Part shown: piece by piece, positions 1 through 6,901 of the stretch
Layout: every line of letters starts with the position of its first letter
How positions within the stretch are numbered: position 1 is the first letter of the stretch
Assembly (NCBI GenBank): GCA_021163805.1
Contig: JAGGTL010000065.1
Location: 1 to 24,691 of the forward strand
DNA length: 24,691 nucleotides
Direction of reading: 5' to 3'
Source: Candidatus Aenigmatarchaeota archaeon
Lineage (GTDB): Archaea; Aenigmatarchaeota; Aenigmatarchaeia; QMZS01
The notes under the pieces: model-generated
Told to the model about the DNA's origin: nothing
Databases searched by the model: none
What the model saw: only the letters and a program-made list of their open reading frames with translations
Translations under genes and position numbers: made by a program

Positions 1-86
1 AAAAATAAGTAATTTAAATTTTAGCTTTTAATTAAAAAGATGAGATGAAATACTATACTTGTGCTTTGTAAAGATATAAGTAGAAA

Positions 87-103
87 TAAAAAAACCAAAA
101 AAT
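87..103 (-). terminator. T-rich probable terminator
   Basis: On the minus strand this reads as two T runs separated by GG, just after the stop codon of the small gene at 108-260. Archaeal termination commonly uses oligo-T tracts without a hairpin. No strong stem is visible. Confidence 0.35.
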
Positions 104-107
104 AAGA

Positions 108-260
108 TTAGTTCTTTTTTTCTTTACAGATTCTTATAGCTTTCTCAAGTTCTTTTCCGTAATTACGATACCTTTGGGCTAATTCCATTGCTCTATCAGC
201 AAAATAAAGATTTCCCCCTCCAATCAAATAAATATATGTCTGTAACTCTTTTTCTTCCAT
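108..260 (-). CDS. small uncharacterised protein (50 aa)
   Basis: I do not recognise this protein. The frame is open from 296, but a TATA-like box sits at 294-306 on the minus strand, on top of the first ATG. The ATG at 260-258 (MEEKELQTYIYL) therefore fits better, giving 50 residues rather than 62. The product is highly charged and probably mostly helical, with a GGG turn near residue 14 and a Lys/Glu-rich C-terminus. It has no signal peptide, membrane segment or Cys. It lies downstream of, and co-oriented with, the membrane regulator at 378-1247, but has its own apparent promoter. It could be a small nucleic-acid or protein-binding factor, but nothing in the sequence settles that. Its reality as a gene is moderately likely, from the clean promoter-ORF-terminator order. 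Confidence 0.45.
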   Translation of the reverse strand: MEEKELQTYIYLIGGGNLYFADRAMELAQRYRNYGKELEKAIRICKEKKN

Positions 261-293
261 TGTCACATCATCTTTTGAGTGATTCTTTCTTAC

Positions 294-306
294 CATATAT
301 AAATAG
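294..306 (-). promoter_or_regulatory. TATA-like box upstream of small gene
   Basis: The minus strand reads TATTTATATATGG-like sequence about 40 nt before the ATG at 260. A start site 25-27 nt downstream of its centre would give a short leader, which supports the internal start. Confidence 0.4.
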
Positions 307-377
307 TAACAAAATAATATATATAATTTTGGTATTGTAAAATATATTTTTAATTAAATAAATTTATCCTTTCTCAT

Positions 378-1247
378 CTATTTTTTTAAAATAATCTCAT
401 AATTCCGACCTTTTCTCTTTCTCTCAATTAAGCCTCTTTTTTCCAAAGATTTTGCTATTCTGCTTGTCTGTGCTTTGGATAAATTGATTTTTCTGGCAAT
501 TTTTCTCTGAGAAAGATTTTTTTCTTTTGTCAAAACTTCCAGAAATCTCCTTTCATCGGGGGTGAGACCATATTCCTCGATTTTTGGGCTTCTTTTAAAA
601 AATATAAAAATGATGAATATTGCAACAATAATCAAAATAGTGAAAATCATTACTGCAAATTGATCTGATCTTAAAGCGGGCTCATAAAATATTGAAATAT
701 CATAAACTTCTCCCAATTTAGGAGTCGCTTTCCATTCAATATATATAGTCCGGCCATCTGTTTTTTGAACCCCATCTATGGGATAATAAGATGGCTGGGT
801 TAAGTATTCGTCCTGTTTGGCCAGAATATATCCTTTTGGAAGAAAAACCTTTAAATTAAAATAATCTGTTGGGGTGGATATAATATATCTGCTTGAAAAA
901 ACATTATAATACTGAGTCTGGGTAACCAAACCATGATATTTAAATAAGATATTGATTTTGCTGGAGTTAAAATTTTTGCAGGAGATCAAAGTTCCTGCCC
1001 TTACATATTTCCATTCACAGGGTAATCTGCCAGAATCGGAAAAAATCTTTAAATCATTAACTGGATGAATGATGTAATAATTAAATTTATCTATATTTTC
1101 AGGAAAACTTATGGTTATATTTTCTTTTATCAGCCCGTTTTCCTGAATTTTTACACTGATATTATAATCTCTGTATTTCGTTGGCAAATCTCCTAAAACG
1201 GGGGAAACCAATAAAAAAATAACTAATAGAATTATTATTTTTTTCAT
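378..1247 (-). CDS. membrane-anchored winged-helix transcriptional regulator
   Basis: The 289-aa protein has four visible parts. A cleavable-looking signal peptide covers about residues 1-19 (hydrophobic core, then VLG|D). A beta-rich extracytoplasmic domain of about 175 residues follows. One hydrophobic membrane span lies near 196-217, ending in a Lys/Arg stop-transfer. The cytoplasmic winged helix-turn-helix runs from about 224 to 289 (LTPDERRFLEVL, then SQRKIARKINLSKAQTSRIAKSLEKRGLIERK). This is the layout of archaeal one-component membrane regulators in which an outside sensor is tied directly to a MarR/TrmB-like DNA-binding domain. The gene is divergent from ftsZ with only 51 bp between start codons, so both promoters and an inverted repeat (1271-1290) share that gap. 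Autoregulation and control of ftsZ are inferences. The ligand of the outer domain is unknown. Confidence 0.75.
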   Translation of the reverse strand: MKKIIILLVIFLLVSPVLGDLPTKYRDYNISVKIQENGLIKENITISFPENIDKFNYYIIHPVNDLKIFSDSGRLPCEWKYVRAGTLISCKNFNSSKINILFKYHGLVTQTQYYNVFSSRYIISTPTDYFNLKVFLPKGYILAKQDEYLTQPSYYPIDGVQKTDGRTIYIEWKATPKLGEVYDISIFYEPALRSDQFAVMIFTILIIVAIFIIFIFFKRSPKIEEYGLTPDERRFLEVLTKEKNLSQRKIARKINLSKAQTSRIAKSLEKRGLIERKRKGRNYEIILKK

Positions 1248-1270
1248 AAATATACCCCCATTAAAAAATA

Positions 1271-1290
1271 ATAATAAATAATTTTATTAT
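1271..1290. promoter_or_regulatory. inverted repeat in regulator/ftsZ divergent promoter
   Basis: ATAATAAA and TTTATTAT form perfect 8-bp arms around a 4-bp spacer, 9 nt before the ftsZ ATG and 24 nt after the regulator ATG. It overlaps the AT-rich promoter zone, where an operator for a dimeric winged-helix protein would be expected. A/T-only composition means chance cannot be excluded. Confidence 0.3.
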
Positions 1291-1298
1291 ATTAACTT

Positions 1299-2372
1299 AT
1301 GGTTGCTAAAAAGAAAACAAAACAAGAAGAATCAAAAATGAATTTAGAAAAACTTTTAGAGCAAAGAAAAGCGATAATAAAAGTTGTTGGTGTTGGAGGA
1401 GCGGGAAATAATACTGCCACAAGACTTGTTGAAAGTGGTGCAAGCGGAGCAGAAGTAATAGGTGTAAATACAGATGCTCAACAGCTTTTATATTGTAAAG
1501 CAGATAAAAAAATACTGCTTGGTAAAAATCTTACAAGAGGTTTGGGCGCAGGTGCCGATCCTGCAGTTGGTGAAGAAGCTGCAAAAGAAAATAAACATGA
1601 GATAGAAGAAGTTTTAAAAGGCGCTGATATGGTTTTTGTTACCTGCGGTCTCGGCGGAGGAACGGGAACAGGATCCATTCCCATTATTGCAGAAACAGCA
1701 AAAAAGATGAATGCTTTGACTGTAGGTGTTGTCACAATGCCTTTTACAATGGAAGGCAAACAAAGAACAGATAACGCTCTGATGGGATTGGATAAATTGG
1801 AGAAAAATGTGGACACTCTGATTGTAATTCCAAATGATAAACTTCTTGAAATTGTGCCTGAAGTTTCGATAACAACTGCCTTTAAAATCGCTGATGAAGT
1901 GTTGGTAAACGCCGTAAGAGGCATTACAGATTTAGTTATGAAACCCGGATTGGTAAATCTGGATTTTGCAGATTTGAAAGCAGTTATGAAAGATAGTGGT
2001 CTGGCAATGATTGGACTGGGTTCAAGCGATACAGAAAATAAAGGTTTGGAATCTGTTGAACGGGCATTAAATAATCCGCTATTAGATGTAGAAATAGATG
2101 GTGCAAAAGGTGCTCTAATCAATATATCTGGTGGAAAAGACATCACAATAAAAGAATGTCAAGAGATTGTTGAAAGAGTTTCTTCGGTTCTTGATCCAAA
2201 TGCAAAAATAATCTGGGGTGCGACAATTGATAAAGAACTCGGAGATGCAGTAAAAACATTGCTTGTAGTTACCGGTATAACTTCTTCTCAGGAATTTATC
2301 AAAACAGAAGGATATAAAGAAATAAAAAAGAAAGAAGTTGAAAAGGTTTTGGGAGTAGAGGTTGTTGAATAA
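1299..2372 (+). CDS. ftsZ: cell division GTPase FtsZ
   Basis: FtsZ is the tubulin-like GTPase that assembles the cytokinetic ring under the membrane. The protein is 357 aa, with VVGVGGAGNN near residue 30, the tubulin signature GGGTGTG at 119-125 and the NTD motif near 57. The T7-loop region reads LDFADLKAVM. The C-terminal domain is followed by only a short tail (about residues 335-357), without an obvious conserved peptide. The first ATG gives a charged N-terminal extension of 13 residues (KKKTKQEE). The ATG at 1338 (MNLEKLLEQRK) is an alternative start, and neither has a strong Shine-Dalgarno. The gene is monocistronic, with 276 bp before idi and divergent from the membrane regulator. The core motifs look intact, consistent with an FtsZ1-type active GTPase. 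Confidence 0.95.
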   Translation: MVAKKKTKQEESKMNLEKLLEQRKAIIKVVGVGGAGNNTATRLVESGASGAEVIGVNTDAQQLLYCKADKKILLGKNLTRGLGAGADPAVGEEAAKENKHEIEEVLKGADMVFVTCGLGGGTGTGSIPIIAETAKKMNALTVGVVTMPFTMEGKQRTDNALMGLDKLEKNVDTLIVIPNDKLLEIVPEVSITTAFKIADEVLVNAVRGITDLVMKPGLVNLDFADLKAVMKDSGLAMIGLGSSDTENKGLESVERALNNPLLDVEIDGAKGALINISGGKDITIKECQEIVERVSSVLDPNAKIIWGATIDKELGDAVKTLLVVTGITSSQEFIKTEGYKEIKKKEVEKVLGVEVVE

Positions 2373-2648
2373 ATCAGCGGAATTAATAGATTCTAAATTA
2401 TAAGAGTGTAAAATAACTTGGCCTGAAGGATATTTATGAAAGAAATAAAATCAGAAAACTATAAATGGCGATTGAGGTAAGGTCTTGCATATCTGCAGTT
2501 TTCTAGATATTTTTTAATGCATCTTTTAGAAGGATGATTGACAAATATCAACTTTAATTAAATTTAAGGAAGTAATTTATTATGGAATTGAAGAGAAGAA
2601 GTTTAAGAGGTATGAGATATGGATTAATAATTTCTAAGGAAGATTAGA

Positions 2649-3170
2649 ATGAATGAGAAAATTGTATTGGTGGACGAGAACGACAGAGAAATTGGAACAG
2701 AAGAAAAACTAAAAGCTCATAAAGACGGAAAATTACATAGGGCATTCTCTATATTTATTTTCAATTCAAAAGGCGAAATGTTGCTTCAAAAAAGAGCAAA
2801 AAACAAATATCATTCTGGAGGTCTATGGACAAATGCTTGTTGTAGCCATCCAAGACCGGATGAAAGATTGGGAGATGCCATTCACAGAAGATTAAAGGAA
2901 GAAATGGGATTTGACTGCGAATTAAAAAAAATGTTTCATTTCATCTATAAAGTAAAATTTGATAATAATTTAACAGAGCATGAATTTGATCACGTTTTTG
3001 TTGGCATCTATGACGGAAAAGTAAAACCAAATCCAGAAGAAGTAGAAGATTTTAAGTGGATAAATATAAAGGAGCTTATAAAAGATATTCGGACCAATGA
3101 AAAAAGATACACTTACTGGTTTAATATTGCTTTGCCAAAAGTCCTAAAGTTTATGGGAAAAATTGATTGA
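2649..3170 (+). CDS. idi: isopentenyl-diphosphate delta-isomerase, type 1
   Basis: This enzyme interconverts isopentenyl and dimethylallyl diphosphate, the entry point to isoprenoid lipid synthesis. The 173-aa protein has the whole type 1 (Nudix-fold) pattern: metal ligands H24 and H30 (AHKDGKLH), the catalytic-Cys motif TNACCSHP with C65 two residues before HP, a Nudix-like helix around 75-88, and acidic metal/catalytic residues E110 and E112 in EHEFDHVF. Length matches bacterial Idi (about 180 aa). Most archaea use the unrelated FMN-dependent type 2 enzyme, so a type 1 enzyme suggests transfer or a lineage-specific replacement. No other mevalonate-pathway gene is in the window, and the gene stands alone between two noncoding stretches. 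The ATG at 2649 is the first in frame. Confidence 0.93.
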   Translation: MNEKIVLVDENDREIGTEEKLKAHKDGKLHRAFSIFIFNSKGEMLLQKRAKNKYHSGGLWTNACCSHPRPDERLGDAIHRRLKEEMGFDCELKKMFHFIYKVKFDNNLTEHEFDHVFVGIYDGKVKPNPEEVEDFKWINIKELIKDIRTNEKRYTYWFNIALPKVLKFMGKID

Positions 3171-3271
3171 AAATAAAGATTAAAAAAATAAATATGCAGA
3201 ACGTATCATTCAATAAAAAGAATATTGGCTGGATCAGAAAAAGTAAAAACTGATTTAAAAATTTCATAGAA

Positions 3272-3291
3272 AGATTCTTGTATTGGAATTA
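3272..3291 (+). repeat. imperfect direct repeat, left copy
   Basis: The copy reads AGATTCTTGTATTGGAATTA. It matches the right copy at 3451-3469 with one substitution and one single-base gap, including the exact 11-mer TATTGGAATTA plus the preceding G. The two copies bracket about 160 bp. Confidence 0.7.
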
Positions 3292-3445
3292 GGTGAAGTC
3301 TGAAGGCTTTGGATGAGACGAGCGAAGTAGAACAGCTTAGTCTCCTGCTGCGTGAAGTCTCGCCGAGCACAATTTTTAAAGAGTGTTGCGGATGGTTTTT
3401 GATTATCTGAAGTCTGCCGTCGAAACTGCAATGCGTTAAATAAAA
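3292..3445. ncRNA. candidate structured noncoding RNA, class and strand unknown
   Basis: In a genome this AT-rich, a G+C-richer noncoding block is typical of a structural RNA. GAGAC (3315-3319) can pair with GTCTC (3339-3343), with weaker inner pairing, and the same GAGAC could instead pair with GTCTC at 3357-3361. TGAAGTCT recurs three times at 59- and 55-nt spacing. I find no RNase P, SRP RNA or clear box C/D or H/ACA signature, so no class is assigned. Confidence 0.25.
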
Positions 3446-3450
3446 GATTA

Positions 3451-3469
3451 AGATCTCGTATTGGAATTA
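3451..3469 (+). repeat. imperfect direct repeat, right copy
   Basis: AGATCTCGTATTGGAATTA is the partner of the copy at 3272-3291. It lies just upstream of the 3' end of the archaeosortase gene on the other strand. Confidence 0.7.
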
Positions 3470-3484
3470 ATCTCCCTTGGCAAC

Positions 3485-3967
3485 TTACATCGGGGCTTTT
3501 TTAATTAATTTTCTCCTATACCACCAGAACCAAAAAACAAAAACCAAGACAAGAAACAAAAAATTCCACAAGAAATAATGAACAAATCTAAACCAGAAAT
3601 AAGAAATAGAACCAACATAAATCGTTATAACAACTCTAAACAGGTTATAAAAATACAAAGGAATTAAAAATAGTAAACCTTTTAATCTATCTGAGAGTTT
3701 AATCCCCACAGGCAGGAAGATCAGAATACAAAATATATAAAACTGCTTCCATCCCGTGCAGTCAAAAGTCACTATTGATGAGAAATTTTTTATAAGTATG
3801 TGAAAACCAAAAGTATGAAATTTGATGCCTAACAAGTTCAGAAGACAAGTAACCTGCAAAAAGAAAACTTCATGAAAAAGTTGAATTTCTAAATGAAAAA
3901 ATGACAGAAAAATTAAGGGAATTATCAAAAAAATTGCTCTTAAAATTAGTTTTTTCTTATTGTTCAT
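3485..3967 (-). CDS. archaeosortase/exosortase-family transpeptidase-like membrane protein
   Basis: The 160-aa protein is almost wholly hydrophobic, with about five membrane spans. The exosortase/archaeosortase active-site residues appear in order and near membrane faces: Cys70 in FDCTGWKQ, Arg111 in YNLFRV, and His130 in RFVHYFLW. The family is thought to cleave C-terminal sorting signals of exported proteins and link them to lipid or another anchor. The protein is short, close to the minimal catalytic core, and has no accessory domain. It is the last gene of the minus-strand run after a pilin-like gene and two T2SF genes, 65 bp downstream of the pilin-like stop codon. That suggests a role in building the same surface structure. 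No substrate with a recognisable C-terminal sorting signal is seen in this window. Family assignment is firm, function inferred. Confidence 0.8.
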   Translation of the reverse strand: MNNKKKLILRAIFLIIPLIFLSFFHLEIQLFHEVFFLQVTCLLNLLGIKFHTFGFHILIKNFSSIVTFDCTGWKQFYIFCILIFLPVGIKLSDRLKGLLFLIPLYFYNLFRVVITIYVGSISYFWFRFVHYFLWNFLFLVLVFVFWFWWYRRKLIKKAPM

Positions 3968-4032
3968 AATGTTTTATAAAAGTTAGTAATATAAATGAAA
4001 TTAATTAATCTCGTGCATTAAAATAAAAAATT

Positions 4033-4563
4033 TTATCCTATGTAAACAATTACTTCAACGAAATTATTATTTAGAGAGGCGATTCTTTTTATTTGTGCCG
4101 TTTTACCGATCTTTTTACCGGCAAATTTGCATTTCATTATATTAGTATTATTCAAATAATTAATTTCAACGATGAAATTATTATTTTCCAACCCAAAAGA
4201 ATCCCTAAATTTTTGAATTTTTGTTTTATTTGCAGAGGCACATATTTTCTTAAATTCATTAATTTTTGTCGAATCTAAAGTGTAAGGTTTGGAAGCAAGC
4301 CCAATTCGTCCAAAATTATCTGAATTCCAGTTTTTTGGATAACCCGAATCTTTTATTAATAATTCTGAAACTGAATGAGCTTTAGAATATAAAATATCAT
4401 AATTCATATTGTTTTGATATTCCGGATATCTTCCTATAATGACTGAAATTAAATAAAGTGAAAGAGAAATAAACAAAAATGTGCTGATAATGAAATAAAT
4501 ATTTACCTGTCCCTTAAATTTTGCATTTATCCTTTTTTCAGATTCACAATTATTATTTTTCAT
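4033..4563 (-). CDS. type IV pilin-like protein with class III signal peptide
   Basis: The 176-aa protein has a charged N-terminus, then FKGQVNIYF and a hydrophobic helix of about 20 residues. K17-G18|Q19 is the usual cleavage context for archaeal prepilin peptidases (PibD/EppA type), with the hydrophobic stretch forming the pilus core helix. The rest is an exported domain of about 130 residues with a SGYPKNW motif and an RIGLAS segment, a pattern I associate with archaeal pilin-like proteins. The frame extends to a TTG at 4578 that overlaps the upstream gene. The ATG at 4563, one base after that gene's stop, is the better start. It lies between two T2SF platform genes and an archaeosortase, so it is probably a major or minor subunit of the structure they assemble. 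Confidence 0.7.
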   Translation of the reverse strand: MKNNNCESEKRINAKFKGQVNIYFIISTFLFISLSLYLISVIIGRYPEYQNNMNYDILYSKAHSVSELLIKDSGYPKNWNSDNFGRIGLASKPYTLDSTKINEFKKICASANKTKIQKFRDSFGLENNNFIVEINYLNNTNIMKCKFAGKKIGKTAQIKRIASLNNNFVEVIVYIG

Positions 4564-4564
4564 C

Positions 4565-5533
4565 TTAAAAGAAACCAATAATATTTGCTATAATTATAAT
4601 AAATAATCCGAGGAAAAGCATAATTAAACCGTGTTTCGCTCCTTCCAGCCAACTTTTTGCCGAGATCTGTCCTACAATTAGTCCCGTAAAAAATCCTTGA
4701 AGAATAATCATTGTAAAAAACAGAGATTTATAATATACTTGTAATGAATTTGGCTCTCCAAAAGCAAACATTCCGCCAATTATATTGTAATAACCGCAGA
4801 CACCATAACAAAGCGGATCGTAACAATCCAAACAAGGAGAGATGGCCTTTGACTTACCAATAATTTCTATTCCAGTCACTCCTATTTCGGAAATCATTGG
4901 AATTAAGAGATTTCCCAATACAATTATTAATCCGACGAATATTAAAAAAATACCATACATCATATACATATATTGTTGCATCGTTGATTTTTTATCTTTT
5001 TCGCTCTCCATTATTTTGAGCAAAGAATTTATTAAAGTCTCCAAAATATTTTCTACATTTCCTCCAGATTTATAGGTTTCCAACAAAGTTGAAATAGATC
5101 TGGATAATATTCTGCTTTCACCAAAATTTTTCTGCATTTGTTTTAAAGCGTAGTCAATATTAATCCCCCAGCTGATATTTTTTTTTAATTTTTCTACATA
5201 TTTATTTAATTTTCCATAGTCCCCTCGGCATAATTTAATTGCTTCTGGAAAAGAAACTCCGCTTTCTTTAATTTCTTTCAAATCATTCAGAAATACGGGA
5301 AGATTTTTCTCACAATCTCTTATTTCCATGAAATGCAGATATTTGTAGACAAAAAAAGGCACGGTAAAAACAAAAACCGAAAAAATAAAAGAATCCAATA
5401 AAATATTGAAGTTGGCAAATAACAAGGTGAGTATAAGACCAAATAAAATAATAACGAGAGCTATAATTGCAGAATAAAATAAAATCTCTTGCTTTTTTGT
5501 CAGTTTTACACCCAATAGTTTTTCTAGATTCAT
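4565..5533 (-). CDS. type II/IV secretion platform protein (T2SF domain), second copy
   Basis: The 322-aa protein has two N-terminal membrane spans (about residues 20-65), then a cytoplasmic helical T2SF domain (LPVFLNDLKEIKESGVSF through GGNVENILETLINSL), then three or so C-terminal spans. This is the layout of TadB/TadC/ArlJ proteins, which sit in the membrane above the assembly ATPase. It overlaps the preceding T2SF gene by four bases (ATGA), so the pair is translationally coupled and resembles the TadB-TadC arrangement, not one fused ArlJ. Unusually, the loop between two C-terminal spans has four closely spaced cysteines, C234, C237, C242 and C246 (CxxCx4CxxxC). No pilus ATPase gene is in the window. 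Confidence 0.8.
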   Translation of the reverse strand: MNLEKLLGVKLTKKQEILFYSAIIALVIILFGLILTLLFANFNILLDSFIFSVFVFTVPFFVYKYLHFMEIRDCEKNLPVFLNDLKEIKESGVSFPEAIKLCRGDYGKLNKYVEKLKKNISWGINIDYALKQMQKNFGESRILSRSISTLLETYKSGGNVENILETLINSLLKIMESEKDKKSTMQQYMYMMYGIFLIFVGLIIVLGNLLIPMISEIGVTGIEIIGKSKAISPCLDCYDPLCYGVCGYYNIIGGMFAFGEPNSLQVYYKSLFFTMIILQGFFTGLIVGQISAKSWLEGAKHGLIMLFLGLFIIIIANIIGFF

Positions 5534-6387
5534 GGTGAAGCTACACTGATATAAAAAGCAAGGATTATGGAAATCATTGGCATTATTACGAAAGAAACTA
5601 CAACCTGTGTCGCAAGAATATTTCCTCCTCCTCCAAGCATAGCCATTACACTTGATAAAACTGTAAAAATAATTGGACCGACAACTATTACCGTGATATA
5701 TACTTCCATAATCGCAGATAAAATACCGGAAAAGGTTTTAATTTTTCTCTGATAATTATCAAATAAATATGCTGCTTTATTATTTAGAAAAAGGAGTATA
5801 TCTGCGCCAGATTTTATGGTTGATTCCAACCCCAAAAGCAAATTCTTAAATTCATTGCTGGGGGTTCTTTTTGCTTCCCGTCTCAAAGCACTTAAAATAT
5901 CCATTCCAAGAGCTTCCACATCTCTTATTACATTTTGTGCTTGTTCTTTTAATTCTGGATATTCATCTAATTTCGTAATTGATTTAAAAATTGTAATGGG
6001 TGGGGCATCAGAACTGGCTGCCGCAGTCATATAACTAACGGCGAATGGCAATCCTTTGTCTATTTTAGAGGCTAAATTAACAACCTGTACTTTTGGATAA
6101 GTTATAAAAAGAAAAAAAATAATTGCTGCCCCAGCAAAAGAGAAGATAAAAGAGAGTATAAGAGCAAAAACAACATGAATAAAAAAAGACAGAATCAGGG
6201 TTATAATGGGCAGTTCTACTACAAAAACTATTAATGAAACAAAAATTGCAAGTGAAAGGTATTCTATTAGTGTATATTTTACTCCCGTTTTTTTCAAATC
6301 TTTTGATATATATCTAAAAGTTGGGGCAATTTTTGAAGCAATTTCGCCATAAGATAAATAAGCACTCTTAATAAAATCTTTAAACAT
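5530..6387 (-). CDS. type II/IV secretion platform protein (T2SF domain), first copy
   Basis: This 285-aa protein is the first gene of the minus-strand pilus operon. Two long hydrophobic spans (about residues 40-95) precede a cytoplasmic T2SF domain with the typical LPFAVSYMTAAASSDAPP start and a FKNLLLGLESTIKSGADILLFL second half. Two spans then complete the protein. It would form the inner-membrane platform of an archaeal pilus, archaellum-like or Tad-like system together with the next gene, with which it overlaps by four bases. It is divergent from the gene at 6466, with about 80 bp of AT-rich promoter DNA between them. Whether it is closest to ArlJ, TadC or the Epd pilus platform cannot be told by eye. 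Confidence 0.8.
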   Translation of the reverse strand: MFKDFIKSAYLSYGEIASKIAPTFRYISKDLKKTGVKYTLIEYLSLAIFVSLIVFVVELPIITLILSFFIHVVFALILSFIFSFAGAAIIFFLFITYPKVQVVNLASKIDKGLPFAVSYMTAAASSDAPPITIFKSITKLDEYPELKEQAQNVIRDVEALGMDILSALRREAKRTPSNEFKNLLLGLESTIKSGADILLFLNNKAAYLFDNYQRKIKTFSGILSAIMEVYITVIVVGPIIFTVLSSVMAMLGGGGNILATQVVVSFVIMPMISIILAFYISVASP

Positions 6388-6465
6388 AATATAAACATTA
6401 TTTCTAAAATTATTGGATATTTGAAAATTTTTTACAGAAGTGTTTATTTATTATTTTATTATATT

Positions 6466-6879
6466 ATGGGAATTTTAAGTTTCCGAATAAAAAAAATAGA
6501 AGGAAATGCTGGAGAGCCAGTAATGGGAGAATTGAAAATAGGTTCTTCGCTACCAAAGATAAAAAATATTTTAGAGAAAGAAATCGGATTGGCGGGAAAT
6601 AAAACAAAAGTTCTTTCAATTGAGTTCGAACACAAAACAAAATACACACCTATAAACGCAAAAATCATTATCTCGGGAGAGATTTTATACACAGATGAAA
6701 AACAAAAAGAAATATTGAAAAACTGGGAGAAAAATAAGAAAATTGATGAGAATATTGGTTTGCCTCTTTTGAATTATATTTTTAAGAAATGCATGGTTCA
6801 GAGCATAAAGATAGCCGATGAGTTGCAGTTGCCGCCGCCCATTAAATTACCCGAGTTTGTGAAAAAAGAAGAACTTTAA
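6466..6879 (+). CDS. conserved-looking archaeal protein of unknown function (137 aa)
   Basis: The frame is open from a TTG at 6421, but those extra residues come from AT-rich promoter DNA, so the ATG at 6466 (MGILSFRIKKIEG) is the likely start. The product is soluble, with alternating beta-like segments (KVLSIEFEHKTKY, AKIIISGEILY) and an amphipathic helix. The conserved-looking tail reads LPLLNYIFKKCMVQSIKIADELQLPPP followed by a proline-rich end. I have an impression of similar tails in other archaeal proteins but cannot name the family. A SecB-like chaperone fold is one possibility and only a guess. It is followed after 22 bp by hsp20 on the same strand, so the two are probably co-transcribed, which is the only contextual hint towards protein quality control. 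Confidence 0.65.
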   Translation: MGILSFRIKKIEGNAGEPVMGELKIGSSLPKIKNILEKEIGLAGNKTKVLSIEFEHKTKYTPINAKIIISGEILYTDEKQKEILKNWEKNKKIDENIGLPLLNYIFKKCMVQSIKIADELQLPPPIKLPEFVKKEEL

Positions 6880-6901
6880 TTTTTTATATTTTATATTAGT
6901 T

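Larger units (their letters stand above)
3171..3484. other. noncoding interval with repeat-bounded G+C-richer island
   Basis: This 314-bp stretch has no convincing ORF. Its outer parts are AT-rich like other spacers. The middle, about 3292-3440, is visibly richer in G+C (about half by eye). It is bracketed by an imperfect direct repeat (3272-3291 and 3451-3469) and contains TGAAGTCT three times, at 3294, 3353 and 3408. Confidence 0.6.

Noticed and set aside
1478..2146. 222-codon open frame antisense to ftsZ
   Set aside because: It lies wholly inside ftsZ on the other strand, has Ser/Pro-rich composition typical of a shadow frame and has no promoter or recognisable domain.
2582..2647. 21-codon ORF ending one base before the idi start
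   Set aside because: It is too short to support, with no recognisable peptide. It could be a leader peptide but nothing (rare codons, hairpin) argues for one. The rest of 2373-2648 shows only AT-rich spacer.
3292..3445. Box C/D sRNA, RNase P RNA or SRP RNA
   Set aside because: CTGA and GGATGAG-like strings occur, but not as properly spaced C/D and C'/D' boxes. The conserved RNase P and SRP core strings are absent.
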